This document shows positions 17,006 to 25,009 of a DNA stretch of 64,000 nucleotides, piece after piece. Within the stretch, counting starts at the first letter, position 1, and each line of letters opens with the position of its first letter. The notes under the pieces were generated by a model. It saw nothing but the letters and a program-made list of their open reading frames with translations. It did no database searches and had not been told where the DNA came from. Both the position numbers and the translations under genes were made by a program. The stretch covers positions 62,001 through 126,000 of the forward strand of contig CAKUIF010000003.1 in assembly GCA_934660915.1 (NCBI GenBank), in the 5' to 3' direction. The DNA comes from an uncultured Olsenella sp. Its GTDB lineage: Bacteria; Actinomycetota; Coriobacteriia; Coriobacteriales; Atopobiaceae.

Positions 17006-17046
17006 TCTCGCCCCTCTCGTCGCTCGATTGCCCCATTATCGCGCAT

Positions 17047-17082
17047 AAAGAAAGCCGCCGCCCGCGAGGTGCGGACGACGGC
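17047..17082 (-). terminator. Terminator of COG0523 GTPase gene
   Basis: Arms GCCGTCGTCCGC and GCGGGCGGCGGC (minus strand), near-perfect 12 bp, 5-nt loop, followed by TTTCTTTA. It lies 36 bp after the stop at 17118. Confidence 0.82.
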
Positions 17083-17117
17083 AATGTTTTATGCAGACGG
17101 GGTGTGCCCCGCGCCGC

Positions 17118-18248
17118 TTAGCGCTCCCAGGTGGTCAGGAGCGCGTCGAGCTGCGCCTCGATGGAGGCGCGGTCCATGTGGCGGCCGATGATGCAGAGCT
17201 TGGTCTCGCGGTCGCCGACCTCGGGGTCCCAGGTCTCGAGGATCTCGGGCGTCTCGGCGAGGATCTGCTTCTTTTCCTCCTCGGGCGCGGAGTCGACGAA
17301 CAGGCCGTTCTCGGACAGGCGCATCTGGTGGCCGGCCTGCTCAAAGAGGTAGCACATGTCGGTGTTGAGCGTGGTCCACAGAACGCCCTTGGCGCGGACG
17401 ACCTCGTCGGGCCAGTTGTACTCGACGTAGCGCTGGAAGGCGTCGTGGTCGAACGGCTGGCGGCGGTGGTAGACGAAGGTCTGGATGTCGTACTCGAGGA
17501 CCTCGGGGTCGTCGTGCTCCTCGGGGTGCTCCATGGCCTCGATCCAGGCGGCGGAGTTGTAGGCCTTCATGAAGTCGAAGCGGTCGGTGTCCAGAAGCTC
17601 CTTCAGGTCGACGTCGCCCTGCTCGGCCTCGATGATGACGGCGTCCTTCTGCAGGCTGCGCACGATGGCCTTGAGCTCGCGGAGCTGCTCGGGCGTCACG
17701 GTGTCGGTCTTGTTGAGGATGAGGGTGGAGCAGAACTCGATCTGCTGGATGAGCAGGGACTCGATGTCGTCCTCGTCGATGTCGTCGGCAAGAAGGTCGC
17801 GGCCGCCGTTGAACTCGTCGTACATGCGGGCGCAGTCGACTACGGCGACGATGTTGTCGAGCGCGAGCTTGGGCTCGCCGCCAACCTTCTCCTCGTCGCA
17901 GAAGGCGCTGATGGTGTAGGCGATGGGCACGGGCTCGCAGATGCCGGAGGCCTCGATGATGATGTAGTCGAAGTCGCCCGAGTCCGCGATGGAGCTGAGC
18001 TGGTTGGCGAGGTCGTCGGCCAGGGTGCAGCAGATGCAGCCGTTGGTGAGCGGGATGATGTCCTCCGCCTCGGTGAGGCCGCCGTCGCGGATGAGGCTCG
18101 CGTCGACGTTGACCTCGCCGATGTCGTTGACGATCACGGCGGCGCGGATGCCGCCGTCGTTGGAGAGGATGTGGTTCAATAGCGTGGTCTTGCCGGCACC
18201 GAGGTAGCCGGTGAGCATCACGATCTTCACGGGTTTGTTCGCGGGCAT
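17118..18248 (-). CDS. COG0523-family G3E GTPase (CobW-like metal chaperone)
   Basis: 376 residues. P-loop GYLGAGKTTLLN at residues 14-25, switch region VNDIGEVNVDASL, the metal-binding GCICCT (CxCC) at about 70-75, IIIEASGICEP and LNKTD for guanine specificity. The C-terminal CobW_C domain follows. Members deliver zinc, cobalt or other metals to client enzymes; which metal is used here cannot be told. RBS GAAGGAGG precedes ATG 18248. The loop FNGGRDLLADDIDEDD uses CTT CTT for its two leucines as part of a GGCAAGAAG motif. Confidence 0.9.
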   Translation of the reverse strand: MPANKPVKIVMLTGYLGAGKTTLLNHILSNDGGIRAAVIVNDIGEVNVDASLIRDGGLTEAEDIIPLTNGCICCTLADDLANQLSSIADSGDFDYIIIEASGICEPVPIAYTISAFCDEEKVGGEPKLALDNIVAVVDCARMYDEFNGGRDLLADDIDEDDIESLLIQQIEFCSTLILNKTDTVTPEQLRELKAIVRSLQKDAVIIEAEQGDVDLKELLDTDRFDFMKAYNSAAWIEAMEHPEEHDDPEVLEYDIQTFVYHRRQPFDHDAFQRYVEYNWPDEVVRAKGVLWTTLNTDMCYLFEQAGHQMRLSENGLFVDSAPEEEKKQILAETPEILETWDPEVGDRETKLCIIGRHMDRASIEAQLDALLTTWER

Positions 18249-18319
18249 GTGCCCTCCTTCGGGTTGAAAGCCATAACGGCTTTATGGTACCCCGAAGGCT
18301 GCCGTCCCGACGGCAAAAC

Positions 18320-18344
18320 GGCAAGAAGCGCAGGGCTTCTTGCC
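18320..18344. repeat. Inverted pair of GGCAAGAAG motifs
   Basis: GGCAAGAAG (18320-18328) and CTTCTTGCC (18336-18344) form a 9-bp stem with a 7-nt loop upstream of the GTPase gene. Inverted pairs of an otherwise dispersed motif recall the way uptake sequences sit in hairpins in Neisseria and Haemophilus. Confidence 0.9.
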
Positions 18345-18354
18345 GACGTGGCGG

Positions 18355-18590
18355 GCGTGAGCCCACGTTTCCCCGCGGCGCAGTGTTGGCGGATTCACTC
18401 GAGCCTACGTTGCCCCACGGCGCAGTGTTTTCGATTTGGATAAAGCCCGCGTTACCCCCTCTCGCAGTGCTGCCTGGCACTAGGAGAGGGGGTAACGTGG
18501 GCTCTTCTTGCCATTCGGACACTGGAGGAGGGGGAGATGTGGGCGCGCGGATTTCCACCAAAGCTGCGAGGCCGGGGAAAGTGGGCTCAC
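18355..18590. repeat. Cluster of degenerate AGCCCACGTT...GCAGTG repeats
   Basis: At least five related units occur: near 18360 (AGCCCACGTTTCCCC then GCAGTGTT), 18400 (AGCCTACGTTGCCCC, GCAGTGTT), 18444-18463 with its inverted partner 18484-18503 (20-bp arms, one mismatch), and inverted fragments near 18525 and 18575. Spacing is irregular and units are degenerate, so it is not CRISPR. Best read as a REP-like palindromic cluster. Confidence 0.75.
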
Positions 18591-18601
18591 AGCTCCCAAT
18601 T

Positions 18602-18652
18602 AGTGCACGAAGAGCTTGATGATGGGGCGCTTCCAGTCGGCGTGCGGCGCGT
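18602..18652. repeat. 51-bp direct repeat, left copy (aldehyde dehydrogenase 3' end)
   Basis: Identical over 51 bp to 19330-19380, which is the last 17 codons of the aldehyde dehydrogenase gene. The left copy has its own in-frame stop (TAA on the minus strand, 18602-18600) but no gene body. The two copies bound a 677-bp, AT-richer segment with one small gene. Confidence 0.95.
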
Positions 18653-18819
18653 CTTGCCTCCTTGGCGGAGCCATCGGTGGTCCCACCCGAGCCTTTTGTC
18701 GAGGAGCTTCTGTTCGGCGAGGCTATTCAACAGGGGCGGCGTTACCTTCATCCTATATAGCGCCTGGTGATTACCAACGATCTTTGGAACGAATTATTGC
18801 GGCTCGCCTAAAGTGGACG

Positions 18820-19278
18820 GTGGTTATATTGAGAAATATTACTTTTCGTAGGAGATGGGGCATCGCTATTGCTGTTGCGGCGGCAGTGGCGACGGCCGGT
18901 TTTGCTGCGTACCTGGTGGTTGGATATCTGATGAATACCCCGTCTGACGTTCATGCCCGTCAATTTGGCGCGACCAACGAGGCTTACATGAGCAGCATTA
19001 CGGGAATCGTGTCAGATTTCGATGAGGGACACTTGACCTGCAAGCTGGACGTCTCAAGTGATTATGAAAGCGACTATGGGGACGAATTGACGCTGAGCCT
19101 GAGTGGCAGGGACCAATTTGACGCAGTGCGCCAAAAGGTTGGCGTCGGCGATATGGTTACTGTCTATTTCCAGTCATGCGACGCCCCGAGTGGGCAAATC
19201 AAGCCATATGACATAAATCGCTACGTAGATTACGCGAACAGCGAACCTACTGACTTCACTCGTCCGTTTCCCAACTAG
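18820..19278 (+). CDS. Small membrane-anchored or exported hypothetical protein
   Basis: About 152 residues. A basic start (RNITFRRRW) and one hydrophobic helix (IAIAVAAAVATAGFAAYLVV) are followed by an acidic outer domain (GIVSDFDEGHLTCKLDVSS, DELTLSLSGRDQ, VGDMVTVYFQS) of β character with single cysteines, perhaps an OB-like fold. GTG 18820 or TTG 18829 are likely starts. The frame is open back to 18616, but that part overlaps the 51-bp repeat. No good ribosome-binding site is seen. It is AT-richer than its neighbours, sits between the two repeats, and is probably acquired. Function unknown. Confidence 0.55.
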   Translation: MVILRNITFRRRWGIAIAVAAAVATAGFAAYLVVGYLMNTPSDVHARQFGATNEAYMSSITGIVSDFDEGHLTCKLDVSSDYESDYGDELTLSLSGRDQFDAVRQKVGVGDMVTVYFQSCDAPSGQIKPYDINRYVDYANSEPTDFTRPFPN

Positions 19279-19281
19279 TCG

Positions 19282-19325
19282 AAAAAGAAGGGCGGGCAAA
19301 CCGAGCTGCAGGTTTGCCCGCCCTT
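19282..19325 (-). terminator. Terminator of the dehydrogenase operon
   Basis: Perfect 15-bp stem (19288-19302 with 19311-19325), 8-nt loop, followed on the minus strand by TTTTT. The stem base is 2 bp from the aldehyde dehydrogenase stop. It may also end transcription from the small plus-strand gene, but no T-run follows on that side. Confidence 0.92.
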
Positions 19326-19327
19326 GA

Positions 19328-20707
19328 TCAGTGCACGAAGAGCTTGATGATGGGGCGCTTCCAGTCGGCGTGCGGCGCGTAGCGGAACGGCGCGTCAAAG
19401 AAGGTCGCCTTGCTGATCACGGACTTCTCGTGGGTGAAGGTCTCGAAGCTCTTGCGGCCGTGGTAGCTGCCCATGCCGGAGGCACCCATGCCGCCGAAGC
19501 CCATATGACTCGTGGCCAGGTGCATGATGCAGTCGTTCACGCAGCCGCCGCCGAAGGGGACCTCGGCCGTCACGCGGCGCTGCGCCGCGCGGTTCTCGCT
19601 AAAGAAGTAGCAGGCCAAAGGCGTTGGGCGCGAGCGCACGAAGTCGATCGCCTCGTCGAGCTCGCGGTAGGTGATCACGGGAAGCACAGGGCCGAAGATC
19701 TCCTCGCCCATGACGGCGTCGTCGGCGGACACGCCGCGCATGATGGTCGGCGCGATCTTGAGCGCGCCCTCGTCGACCTGCCCGCCTTGCACGACCTTGG
19801 CCGGGTCGATGAGGCCGCAGATGCGGTCAAAGTGCTTGCGGTTGACGATCTTTCCGTACTCGGGGTTGGAGAGGGGGTCGTCTCCCAGCTGACGCCCAAT
19901 CGCGCGCTGGATCTCGGCGACCAAGCGGTCCGCCACGCGCTCGTCTACGAGCAGGTAGTCGGGGGCCACGCAGGTCTGGCCGCAGTTGAGCCACTTGCCG
20001 AAGGCGATGCGCTCGGCGGCGACGCGCAGATTCGCGGTGGCGTCGACGATGCAGGGGCTCTTTCCGCCGAGCTCGAGCGTGACGGGGGTGAGGTGCTCGG
20101 AGGCGCGGCTCATGACGAGCTTGCCCACGGTCACGCCGCCGGTAAAGAAGATGTAGTCCCAGGCCTCGTCCAGAAGCGCGTTGTTCTCGGCGCGGCCGCC
20201 CTGGACGACGGCGACGAGCTCGGGGCCGAAGGCCTCCTCGCAGATGCGCGCGAGCTCGGCGGAGGAGGCGGGCGAGTAGGCCGAGGGCTTGATGACCACG
20301 GTGTTGCCCGCGGCGATGGCGCCGGCGAGCGGCTCCAAGGTAAGCAGGAACGGGTAGTTCCACGGGGCCATGACGAGCGTGACGCCGTAGGGCACGCGCT
20401 CGACGTGGGCGGAGGCGATGGCGTTTGCGAGGTCGACGCGGCGCGCGTGGCGCCCGGCCCAGCGGCCCACGTGGGCGATCTGGTGGCGGATCTCGGCGAG
20501 CGAAAGGCCGATCTCGCACATGTACGCCTCGTCGTGGCATTTACCGAGGTCAGCGGCGAGCGCATCGGTGATGGCGTCCTCGTGCGCGGAGACGACGTCG
20601 TAGAGACGGCGCAGGGCTGCCTTGCGCGCGGGGACGGGCAGCGTGGCGTTCGTGCGGAAATAAGCGCGCTGGCGCTCGACGACCGCGTGGATGTCGGTTG
20701 CGTTCAT
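19328..20707 (-). CDS. Class 3-type aldehyde dehydrogenase
   Basis: 459 residues, like the YwdH/ALDH3 branch that oxidises medium-chain or aromatic aldehydes with NAD(P). The Rossmann contact APWNYPF, the general base in LELGGKSPCIVD, the nucleophile in LNCGQTCVAPDY and the C-terminal SGMGSYHGRKSFETF are all present. It lies 86 bp downstream of the iron alcohol dehydrogenase gene on the same strand, so alcohol and acid can be interconverted through the aldehyde. Its final 51 bp are duplicated at 18602-18652. Confidence 0.93.
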   Translation of the reverse strand: MNATDIHAVVERQRAYFRTNATLPVPARKAALRRLYDVVSAHEDAITDALAADLGKCHDEAYMCEIGLSLAEIRHQIAHVGRWAGRHARRVDLANAIASAHVERVPYGVTLVMAPWNYPFLLTLEPLAGAIAAGNTVVIKPSAYSPASSAELARICEEAFGPELVAVVQGGRAENNALLDEAWDYIFFTGGVTVGKLVMSRASEHLTPVTLELGGKSPCIVDATANLRVAAERIAFGKWLNCGQTCVAPDYLLVDERVADRLVAEIQRAIGRQLGDDPLSNPEYGKIVNRKHFDRICGLIDPAKVVQGGQVDEGALKIAPTIMRGVSADDAVMGEEIFGPVLPVITYRELDEAIDFVRSRPTPLACYFFSENRAAQRRVTAEVPFGGGCVNDCIMHLATSHMGFGGMGASGMGSYHGRKSFETFTHEKSVISKATFFDAPFRYAPHADWKRPIIKLFVH

Positions 20708-20793
20708 GATGGCCTTTCGTTTGGGTCGACCTGCTGTGCGCCGATGTGCTCGGGCAGGTTTGCGCAGCGTGCTCGGTCCTTCTTGGCAGCGGT

Positions 20794-22026
20794 TTAGGAA
20801 AGCGCGGGCGAGAAGTGCGCTCCCATTGTCGCGCTACCGGCGACCAAACGGTAGAGGCAAGCAAGCTCGGCGGCGTCCCAGAGCACGGGGACCGGGTAGA
20901 GCGGGTTGGACTCGGCGTCGGCGTGGGCCGCCATGGTGCGGATGTCCTCCTCGCGGATGCAGTCGAGGTGGGCGGGGATGCCCATCTTTGCGTTCATCTC
21001 GTCGACCCAGTCGATGAAGGCGCCGGCGAGCTCGGCGTCGCTTGCGCCCTCAAAGCCGCAGACGCGGGCGAGCTCGGCGAGCTTCGCGTGCGCGGCGGGC
21101 CCATAGGCGCGCAGGACGTGGGGGAGGATGACGGCGTTCGCCAGGCCGTGCGGCGTGCCGTAGAGGCCGCCCAGGCTGTGGGCGATGCCGTGGACGTATC
21201 CGACGTAGCTGCGGGTGAAGGCGACGCCGGCGGAATACGCGGCCGTGAGCATGTTGCGGCGGGCGTCCTCGTCGTCGCCGTGGAGATACGCCTGGTAGAG
21301 GTTGTCGTGGATCAGGCGCACGGCCTCGACGGCGGCGGCGCGGGTGTAGGCGTTCGTGCTGCGGCCGATGTAGGCCTCGACGGCGTGGGTGAGCGCGTCC
21401 ATGCCGGTCTGCGCCGTGATGGCGGGCGGGAGCCCGATCGTGAGGCGCGGGTCGTGCACGGCGTAGCGCGGGATGAGGACGAAGTCGTTGATGGGGTACT
21501 TGTGGTGCGTGGCCGAGTCGGTGATCACGGCGGCCAGGGTGACCTCGGAGCCCGTGCCGGCGGTCGTCGGGACGGCGATGAGCAGCGGCAGGCGGCGGTG
21601 CACGCGCAAAAGGCCGCGCATCTTGTTCACGGGCTTGTTCGGCTGGGCGATGCGGGCGCCCACCGCCTTGGCACAGTCCATGGCCGAGCCGCCGCCGAAG
21701 CCGATGATCGCCTGGCACCCGGCGAAGCGGTAGAGGCCGGCGGCCTCCTCGACGTTGTCCACGGTGGGGTTGGCGACGGTCTTGCTGTAGACAGCCACGT
21801 TGACGCCGGCGGCGCCGAGGGACTCCTCGAGCCCGCGCGTGAGGCCGAGGCGGGCGATGCCCGGGTCGGTGACAAGAAGAGCCGACGCAATGCCCTTCTT
21901 TGCAAAGATGCCGGCCACGTCATCGACCGAGCCCAGGATCTGTGGCTCGGTGTAGGGAAGGACGGGCAGGGCGACGCGGAAGACGGTCTGGTAGGCGCGG
22001 CACCAAAGTGCGCGAAGCGGGTTCAT
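20794..22026 (-). CDS. Iron-containing alcohol dehydrogenase
   Basis: 410 residues, group III (Fe-ADH) family. The NAD-binding GFGGGSAMDCAKA is at about 108-120, then PTTAGTGSEVT. Metal ligands fit D/H positions in GMDALTHAVEAY and YVHGIAHSLGGLYGTPHG. Substrate is unknown (butanol, lactaldehyde or similar). ATG 22026 follows AGGAGACCC. The gene leads a two-gene operon with the aldehyde dehydrogenase, under the twin operator at 22045-22098. The family usually reduces aldehydes in fermentation. Confidence 0.94.
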   Translation of the reverse strand: MNPLRALWCRAYQTVFRVALPVLPYTEPQILGSVDDVAGIFAKKGIASALLVTDPGIARLGLTRGLEESLGAAGVNVAVYSKTVANPTVDNVEEAAGLYRFAGCQAIIGFGGGSAMDCAKAVGARIAQPNKPVNKMRGLLRVHRRLPLLIAVPTTAGTGSEVTLAAVITDSATHHKYPINDFVLIPRYAVHDPRLTIGLPPAITAQTGMDALTHAVEAYIGRSTNAYTRAAAVEAVRLIHDNLYQAYLHGDDEDARRNMLTAAYSAGVAFTRSYVGYVHGIAHSLGGLYGTPHGLANAVILPHVLRAYGPAAHAKLAELARVCGFEGASDAELAGAFIDWVDEMNAKMGIPAHLDCIREEDIRTMAAHADAESNPLYPVPVLWDAAELACLYRLVAGSATMGAHFSPALS

Positions 22027-22044
22027 GGGGGAGGGTCTCCTCTC

Positions 22045-22098
22045 GTTGACGACTCAACAGTCCGGTATTGTAGGCGCGTTTAACGTTGATGACTCAAC
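22045..22098 (-). promoter_or_regulatory. Twin palindromic operators around the adh promoter
   Basis: GTTGACGACTCAAC (22045-22058) and GTTGATGACTCAAC (22085-22098) share GTTGA-N4-TCAAC and lie exactly 40 bp apart. A TACAAT -10 (22072-22067, minus strand) lies between them. The distal box contains TTGAGT at the -35 position (19-bp spacing), and the proximal box covers the start region. This is the layout of repression by a dimeric regulator bound at two sites on the same face of DNA. The regulator is not in the window unless it is a Crp/Fnr relative. Confidence 0.7.
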
Positions 22099-22221
22099 CA
22101 TTCACAAAACAAGCAATACGTCAGCTGAGGTGCGGATCTCGACGGAAAGAAGGGCAAGAAGGACCCGGGGATGGCGCTCGGCGGGCGGGAGCGGGAAAAT
22201 GGCAGGGCGCGGGGCGGGAAG

Positions 22222-22253
22222 TTGGGACAAAATCCCCCGTCCCTTTTGTCCCA
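22222..22253 (+). repeat. 32-nt dispersed hairpin repeat, copy 2 (before Tet-like gene)
   Basis: Identical over 32 nt to 3736-3767 and, like that copy, ends next to a ribosome-binding site (AAGGAGAGG) 11 bases before the start codon. It is preceded at 22144-22161 by a GGAAAGAAG and a GGCAAGAAG motif. Confidence 0.9.
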
Positions 22254-22264
22254 AGGAGAGGTGA

Positions 22265-24262
22265 ATGAGGCAGGCGGTTATCGGCATACTTGCGCACGTG
22301 GACGCGGGCAAGACGACGCTCGCGGAGGCCATGCTCTACGACGCCGGGAGCATCCGCGCGCTCGGGCGCGTGGACCGCGGCGACTCGCACCTGGACACCG
22401 ACGCGATGGAGCGCGACCGCGGGATCACCATCTTCAGCTCGCAGGCGGAGCTCGTCCACGACGGCGCGCGCCTCATGCTCGTCGACGCGCCGGGGCACGT
22501 GGACTTTTGCGCGGAGGCCGAGCGCACGCTCGCCGCGCTCGACTATGCCCTGCTCGTGGTGGGCGCAAATGACGGGGTGCAGGGCCACACCGAGACCTTG
22601 TGGCGGCTGCTCTCCCGCCGCGGCGTCCCCACGGTCGTCTTTGTGAACAAGACGGACCTCCTGCCCGAGGGCGGAAGCCCAAAGGAGCGCGCCAAGGTTC
22701 TGCATCAGCTTCGCGCGCGGCTCTCCGACGGCTGCGTGGAGGCCGCCGAGCTCTCCGGCGAGGCCGCGGCGATGACGGACGAGGCGGCGCTCGACGAGTA
22801 CCTCGAGACGGGGTCGCTTGCGGCCGCGACGCAGCGGCGGCTCGTGGCGGGGCGTCGCGTGCACCCGGTCTTCTTTGGCTCCGCGCTCAAGAACGACGGC
22901 GTGGCGGAGCTGCTCGACGGCCTGGTCGGCCTCATCGATCAGCGCGCGTGGCCCGCGGAGTTCGCGGCGCGCGTGTATCGCGTGAGCCATGGCGAGCGGG
23001 GCGAGCGCATCGCGTGGCTCAAGGTCACGGGCGGTGTGCTGCGCGCCAAGCAGCTCGTGAGCGGTGTTCGCGGCGGGGAGCCGTGGGAAGAGAAGATCGA
23101 CCAGGTCCGCGTCGCGACCGGCGCGCGCCTCGAGCCCGCCTCGGAGGTCTGCGCCGGCAGGCTCTGCGCCGTCACGGGCCTTTCGCGCGTGTACCCCGGC
23201 GACGGCCTGGGCGCCGAGCTCGATGCCTGCCGCCCGACGCTCGCGCCCGTACTCACATATCGCGTGCTCACGGGCGATCAGGACGCGCACACGGTGCTTC
23301 TGGCCCTGCGCGAGCTCGCCGGGGAGGACCCGATGCTCGGCGTGACGTGGAGCGAGCGCCTGCAGGAGATTCACCTGCAGCTCATGGGCGCCGTGCAGCT
23401 CAAGGTCGTGCGCGACCTCCTACTCAGGCGCCACGGGCTCGCGGTCGACTTCGGCTCGGCGGGGATCCTCTACAAAGAGACGGTCTCGGCGGCGTCGATG
23501 GGTATCGGGCACTTCGAGCCGCTGCGCCACTACGCGGAGGCGCACCTGCTCGTGGAGCCGGGCCCGCGCGGCAGCGGCGTGGTCTTCGGCACACGCTGCT
23601 CGGAAGACGAGCTCGACCGCAACTGGCAGCGTCTCATCCTCACGAACGCGATGGAGCGCGACCACCTGGGGGTCCTTGTGGGCGCGCCCCTGACCGACGT
23701 GCGGATCACGCTCTGCGCGGGCCGCGCGCACGCGAAGCACACCGAGGGCGGCGACTTCAGGCAGGCGACGTACCGGGCGGTGCGTCAGGCGCTCATGTGC
23801 GCCCGCTCGCGCGGCGAGTGCGTGCTGCTGGAGCCGTGGTATGCGTTTGAGCTGGAGGTTCCCGAGTCAAAGCTCGGCCGCGCCATGGCGGACATGACGC
23901 GCATGGGAGGCCGCTTCGAGGCGCCGGAGGTCGCAGGGGAAAGCGCGCTGCTTGCGGGCACGGTGCCCGCCTCCGAGCTGGGGGACTATGCGCTCGAGGT
24001 CGCCGCCTACACGGGCGGCCTCGGCAGGCTCTCGCTCGAGCTTGCGGGCTACGAGCCGTGCCACGACGCCGAGCGCGTTATCGAGAATGCCGCCTACGAT
24101 CCCGAGGCGGACCTGCCGAACACACCGGACTCGGTGTTCTGCGGCCACGGCGCCGGCTATACCGTCAAGTGGAACGAGGTGCCCGAGCACGCGCACGTCG
24201 AGGACGACCCCGCGCTGCTGCGCCCATGGCGCCCGGCCGACGCCGCGTTCTTCGGCGCGTAG
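22265..24262 (+). CDS. Tet(M)/Tet(W)-like ribosome-protection GTPase (translation factor family)
   Basis: 665 residues with EF-G-like order. G1 AHVDAGKTTLAE at residues 10-21, DAPGHVDF (G3) at about 80 and NKTDL (G4) at about 130, then β-barrel and two EF-G-like C-terminal domains. Tet(M)/Tet(O) relatives of about 640-650 residues free ribosomes from tetracycline. High G+C matching the neighbours and no mobile context suggest a native family member, not a recently acquired resistance gene. Whether it confers tetracycline resistance cannot be read from sequence. RBS AAGGAGAGG precedes ATG 22265. Confidence 0.88.
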   Translation: MRQAVIGILAHVDAGKTTLAEAMLYDAGSIRALGRVDRGDSHLDTDAMERDRGITIFSSQAELVHDGARLMLVDAPGHVDFCAEAERTLAALDYALLVVGANDGVQGHTETLWRLLSRRGVPTVVFVNKTDLLPEGGSPKERAKVLHQLRARLSDGCVEAAELSGEAAAMTDEAALDEYLETGSLAAATQRRLVAGRRVHPVFFGSALKNDGVAELLDGLVGLIDQRAWPAEFAARVYRVSHGERGERIAWLKVTGGVLRAKQLVSGVRGGEPWEEKIDQVRVATGARLEPASEVCAGRLCAVTGLSRVYPGDGLGAELDACRPTLAPVLTYRVLTGDQDAHTVLLALRELAGEDPMLGVTWSERLQEIHLQLMGAVQLKVVRDLLLRRHGLAVDFGSAGILYKETVSAASMGIGHFEPLRHYAEAHLLVEPGPRGSGVVFGTRCSEDELDRNWQRLILTNAMERDHLGVLVGAPLTDVRITLCAGRAHAKHTEGGDFRQATYRAVRQALMCARSRGECVLLEPWYAFELEVPESKLGRAMADMTRMGGRFEAPEVAGESALLAGTVPASELGDYALEVAAYTGGLGRLSLELAGYEPCHDAERVIENAAYDPEADLPNTPDSVFCGHGAGYTVKWNEVPEHAHVEDDPALLRPWRPADAAFFGA

Positions 24263-24296
24263 ACGAACCTGCTGCGGCCCGGGCGTCGGCGGCGCC

Positions 24297-24998
24297 TCAG
24301 CGCTCGCAAAGCCAGGCGATTCCGCGCGCCATGCGCAGATCGGTCTGCGCGAAGTGGTTTCCCGGGTTGAGCTCAAAGGTCGTCTGCGCGCCGCGCTCGG
24401 CAAGAAGCACCTCCGTTGCCCCGGTGGCGTCGCGCACCTCGCGCATGAGGCGGTTCGGCGTGCGGTGCTCCTTGCTCCCGAGCGAGAGGTACGCCCGCTC
24501 GGGCACCCGCGCGGGCTCGTGGCCTGCGGCGTAATCGAGCCAGCCTTCGTACCACAGGGAGCCCGATGCGCTCGCGGCGCGCGCGAACGCGTCCGTCTGC
24601 CAAAAGCTCCACAGCGAGAAGAGCCCTGCGAGCGAGTAGCCCGCGATGCCGCGCCATGCCACGGCGACGCCGCCGTCGGAGAGCCGCTCCTCGGCGGCAG
24701 GGACGATCGAGCCCACGAGCTTTTGCAGGTGGGCGGGGGCGCCTCCCTCGTAAGGCGGCTCGTTGCGGGTCGCCGGCTCCGCGGGCCAGGGCGTCATGTC
24801 GCGCTCCCACGCGATGCCGCCGACCGCGACGAACGCGAGCGGTGCGCAGCCAAGCTCGCCCAGGCGCCCCCACACCTCTGCGCCGTCTCCCTGGAAAACA
24901 TTGAGGTACACCACGGGCAACGCGCCCTTCTTGCCACCGGGTGCGCGCACGGTCACGGTATTCCCGCCGATGACGAAGGTTTCTTCCAAAGAGCTCAT
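24297..24998 (-). CDS. Esterase D-like alpha/beta hydrolase
   Basis: 233 residues. The nucleophile elbow is GYSLAGLFSLW (G-x-S-x-A-G), preceded by an oxyanion region AVGGIAWERDMTPWPAE. The terminal histidine is in LNPGNHFAQTDLRMARG and the acidic residue probably in the AYLSLGSKEH block. This resembles COG2819 esterases, some of which hydrolyse siderophore esters or S-formylglutathione. ATG 24998 is chosen over a longer frame that runs into the HD gene. It is the last gene of a minus-strand set starting at 26295, 11 bp after the HD-domain gene. Confidence 0.85.
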   Translation of the reverse strand: MSSLEETFVIGGNTVTVRAPGGKKGALPVVYLNVFQGDGAEVWGRLGELGCAPLAFVAVGGIAWERDMTPWPAEPATRNEPPYEGGAPAHLQKLVGSIVPAAEERLSDGGVAVAWRGIAGYSLAGLFSLWSFWQTDAFARAASASGSLWYEGWLDYAAGHEPARVPERAYLSLGSKEHRTPNRLMREVRDATGATEVLLAERGAQTTFELNPGNHFAQTDLRMARGIAWLCER

Positions 24999-25009
24999 AC
25001 TGTCGCCTT

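Noticed and set aside
18355..18590. Possible CRISPR array
   Set aside because: Units are degenerate, partly inverted and irregularly spaced, with no regular spacers and no cas genes nearby.
22265..24262. Recently acquired tetracycline-resistance gene
   Set aside because: Composition matches the neighbours and no transposon, integrase or leader attenuator is seen. More likely an intrinsic family member.
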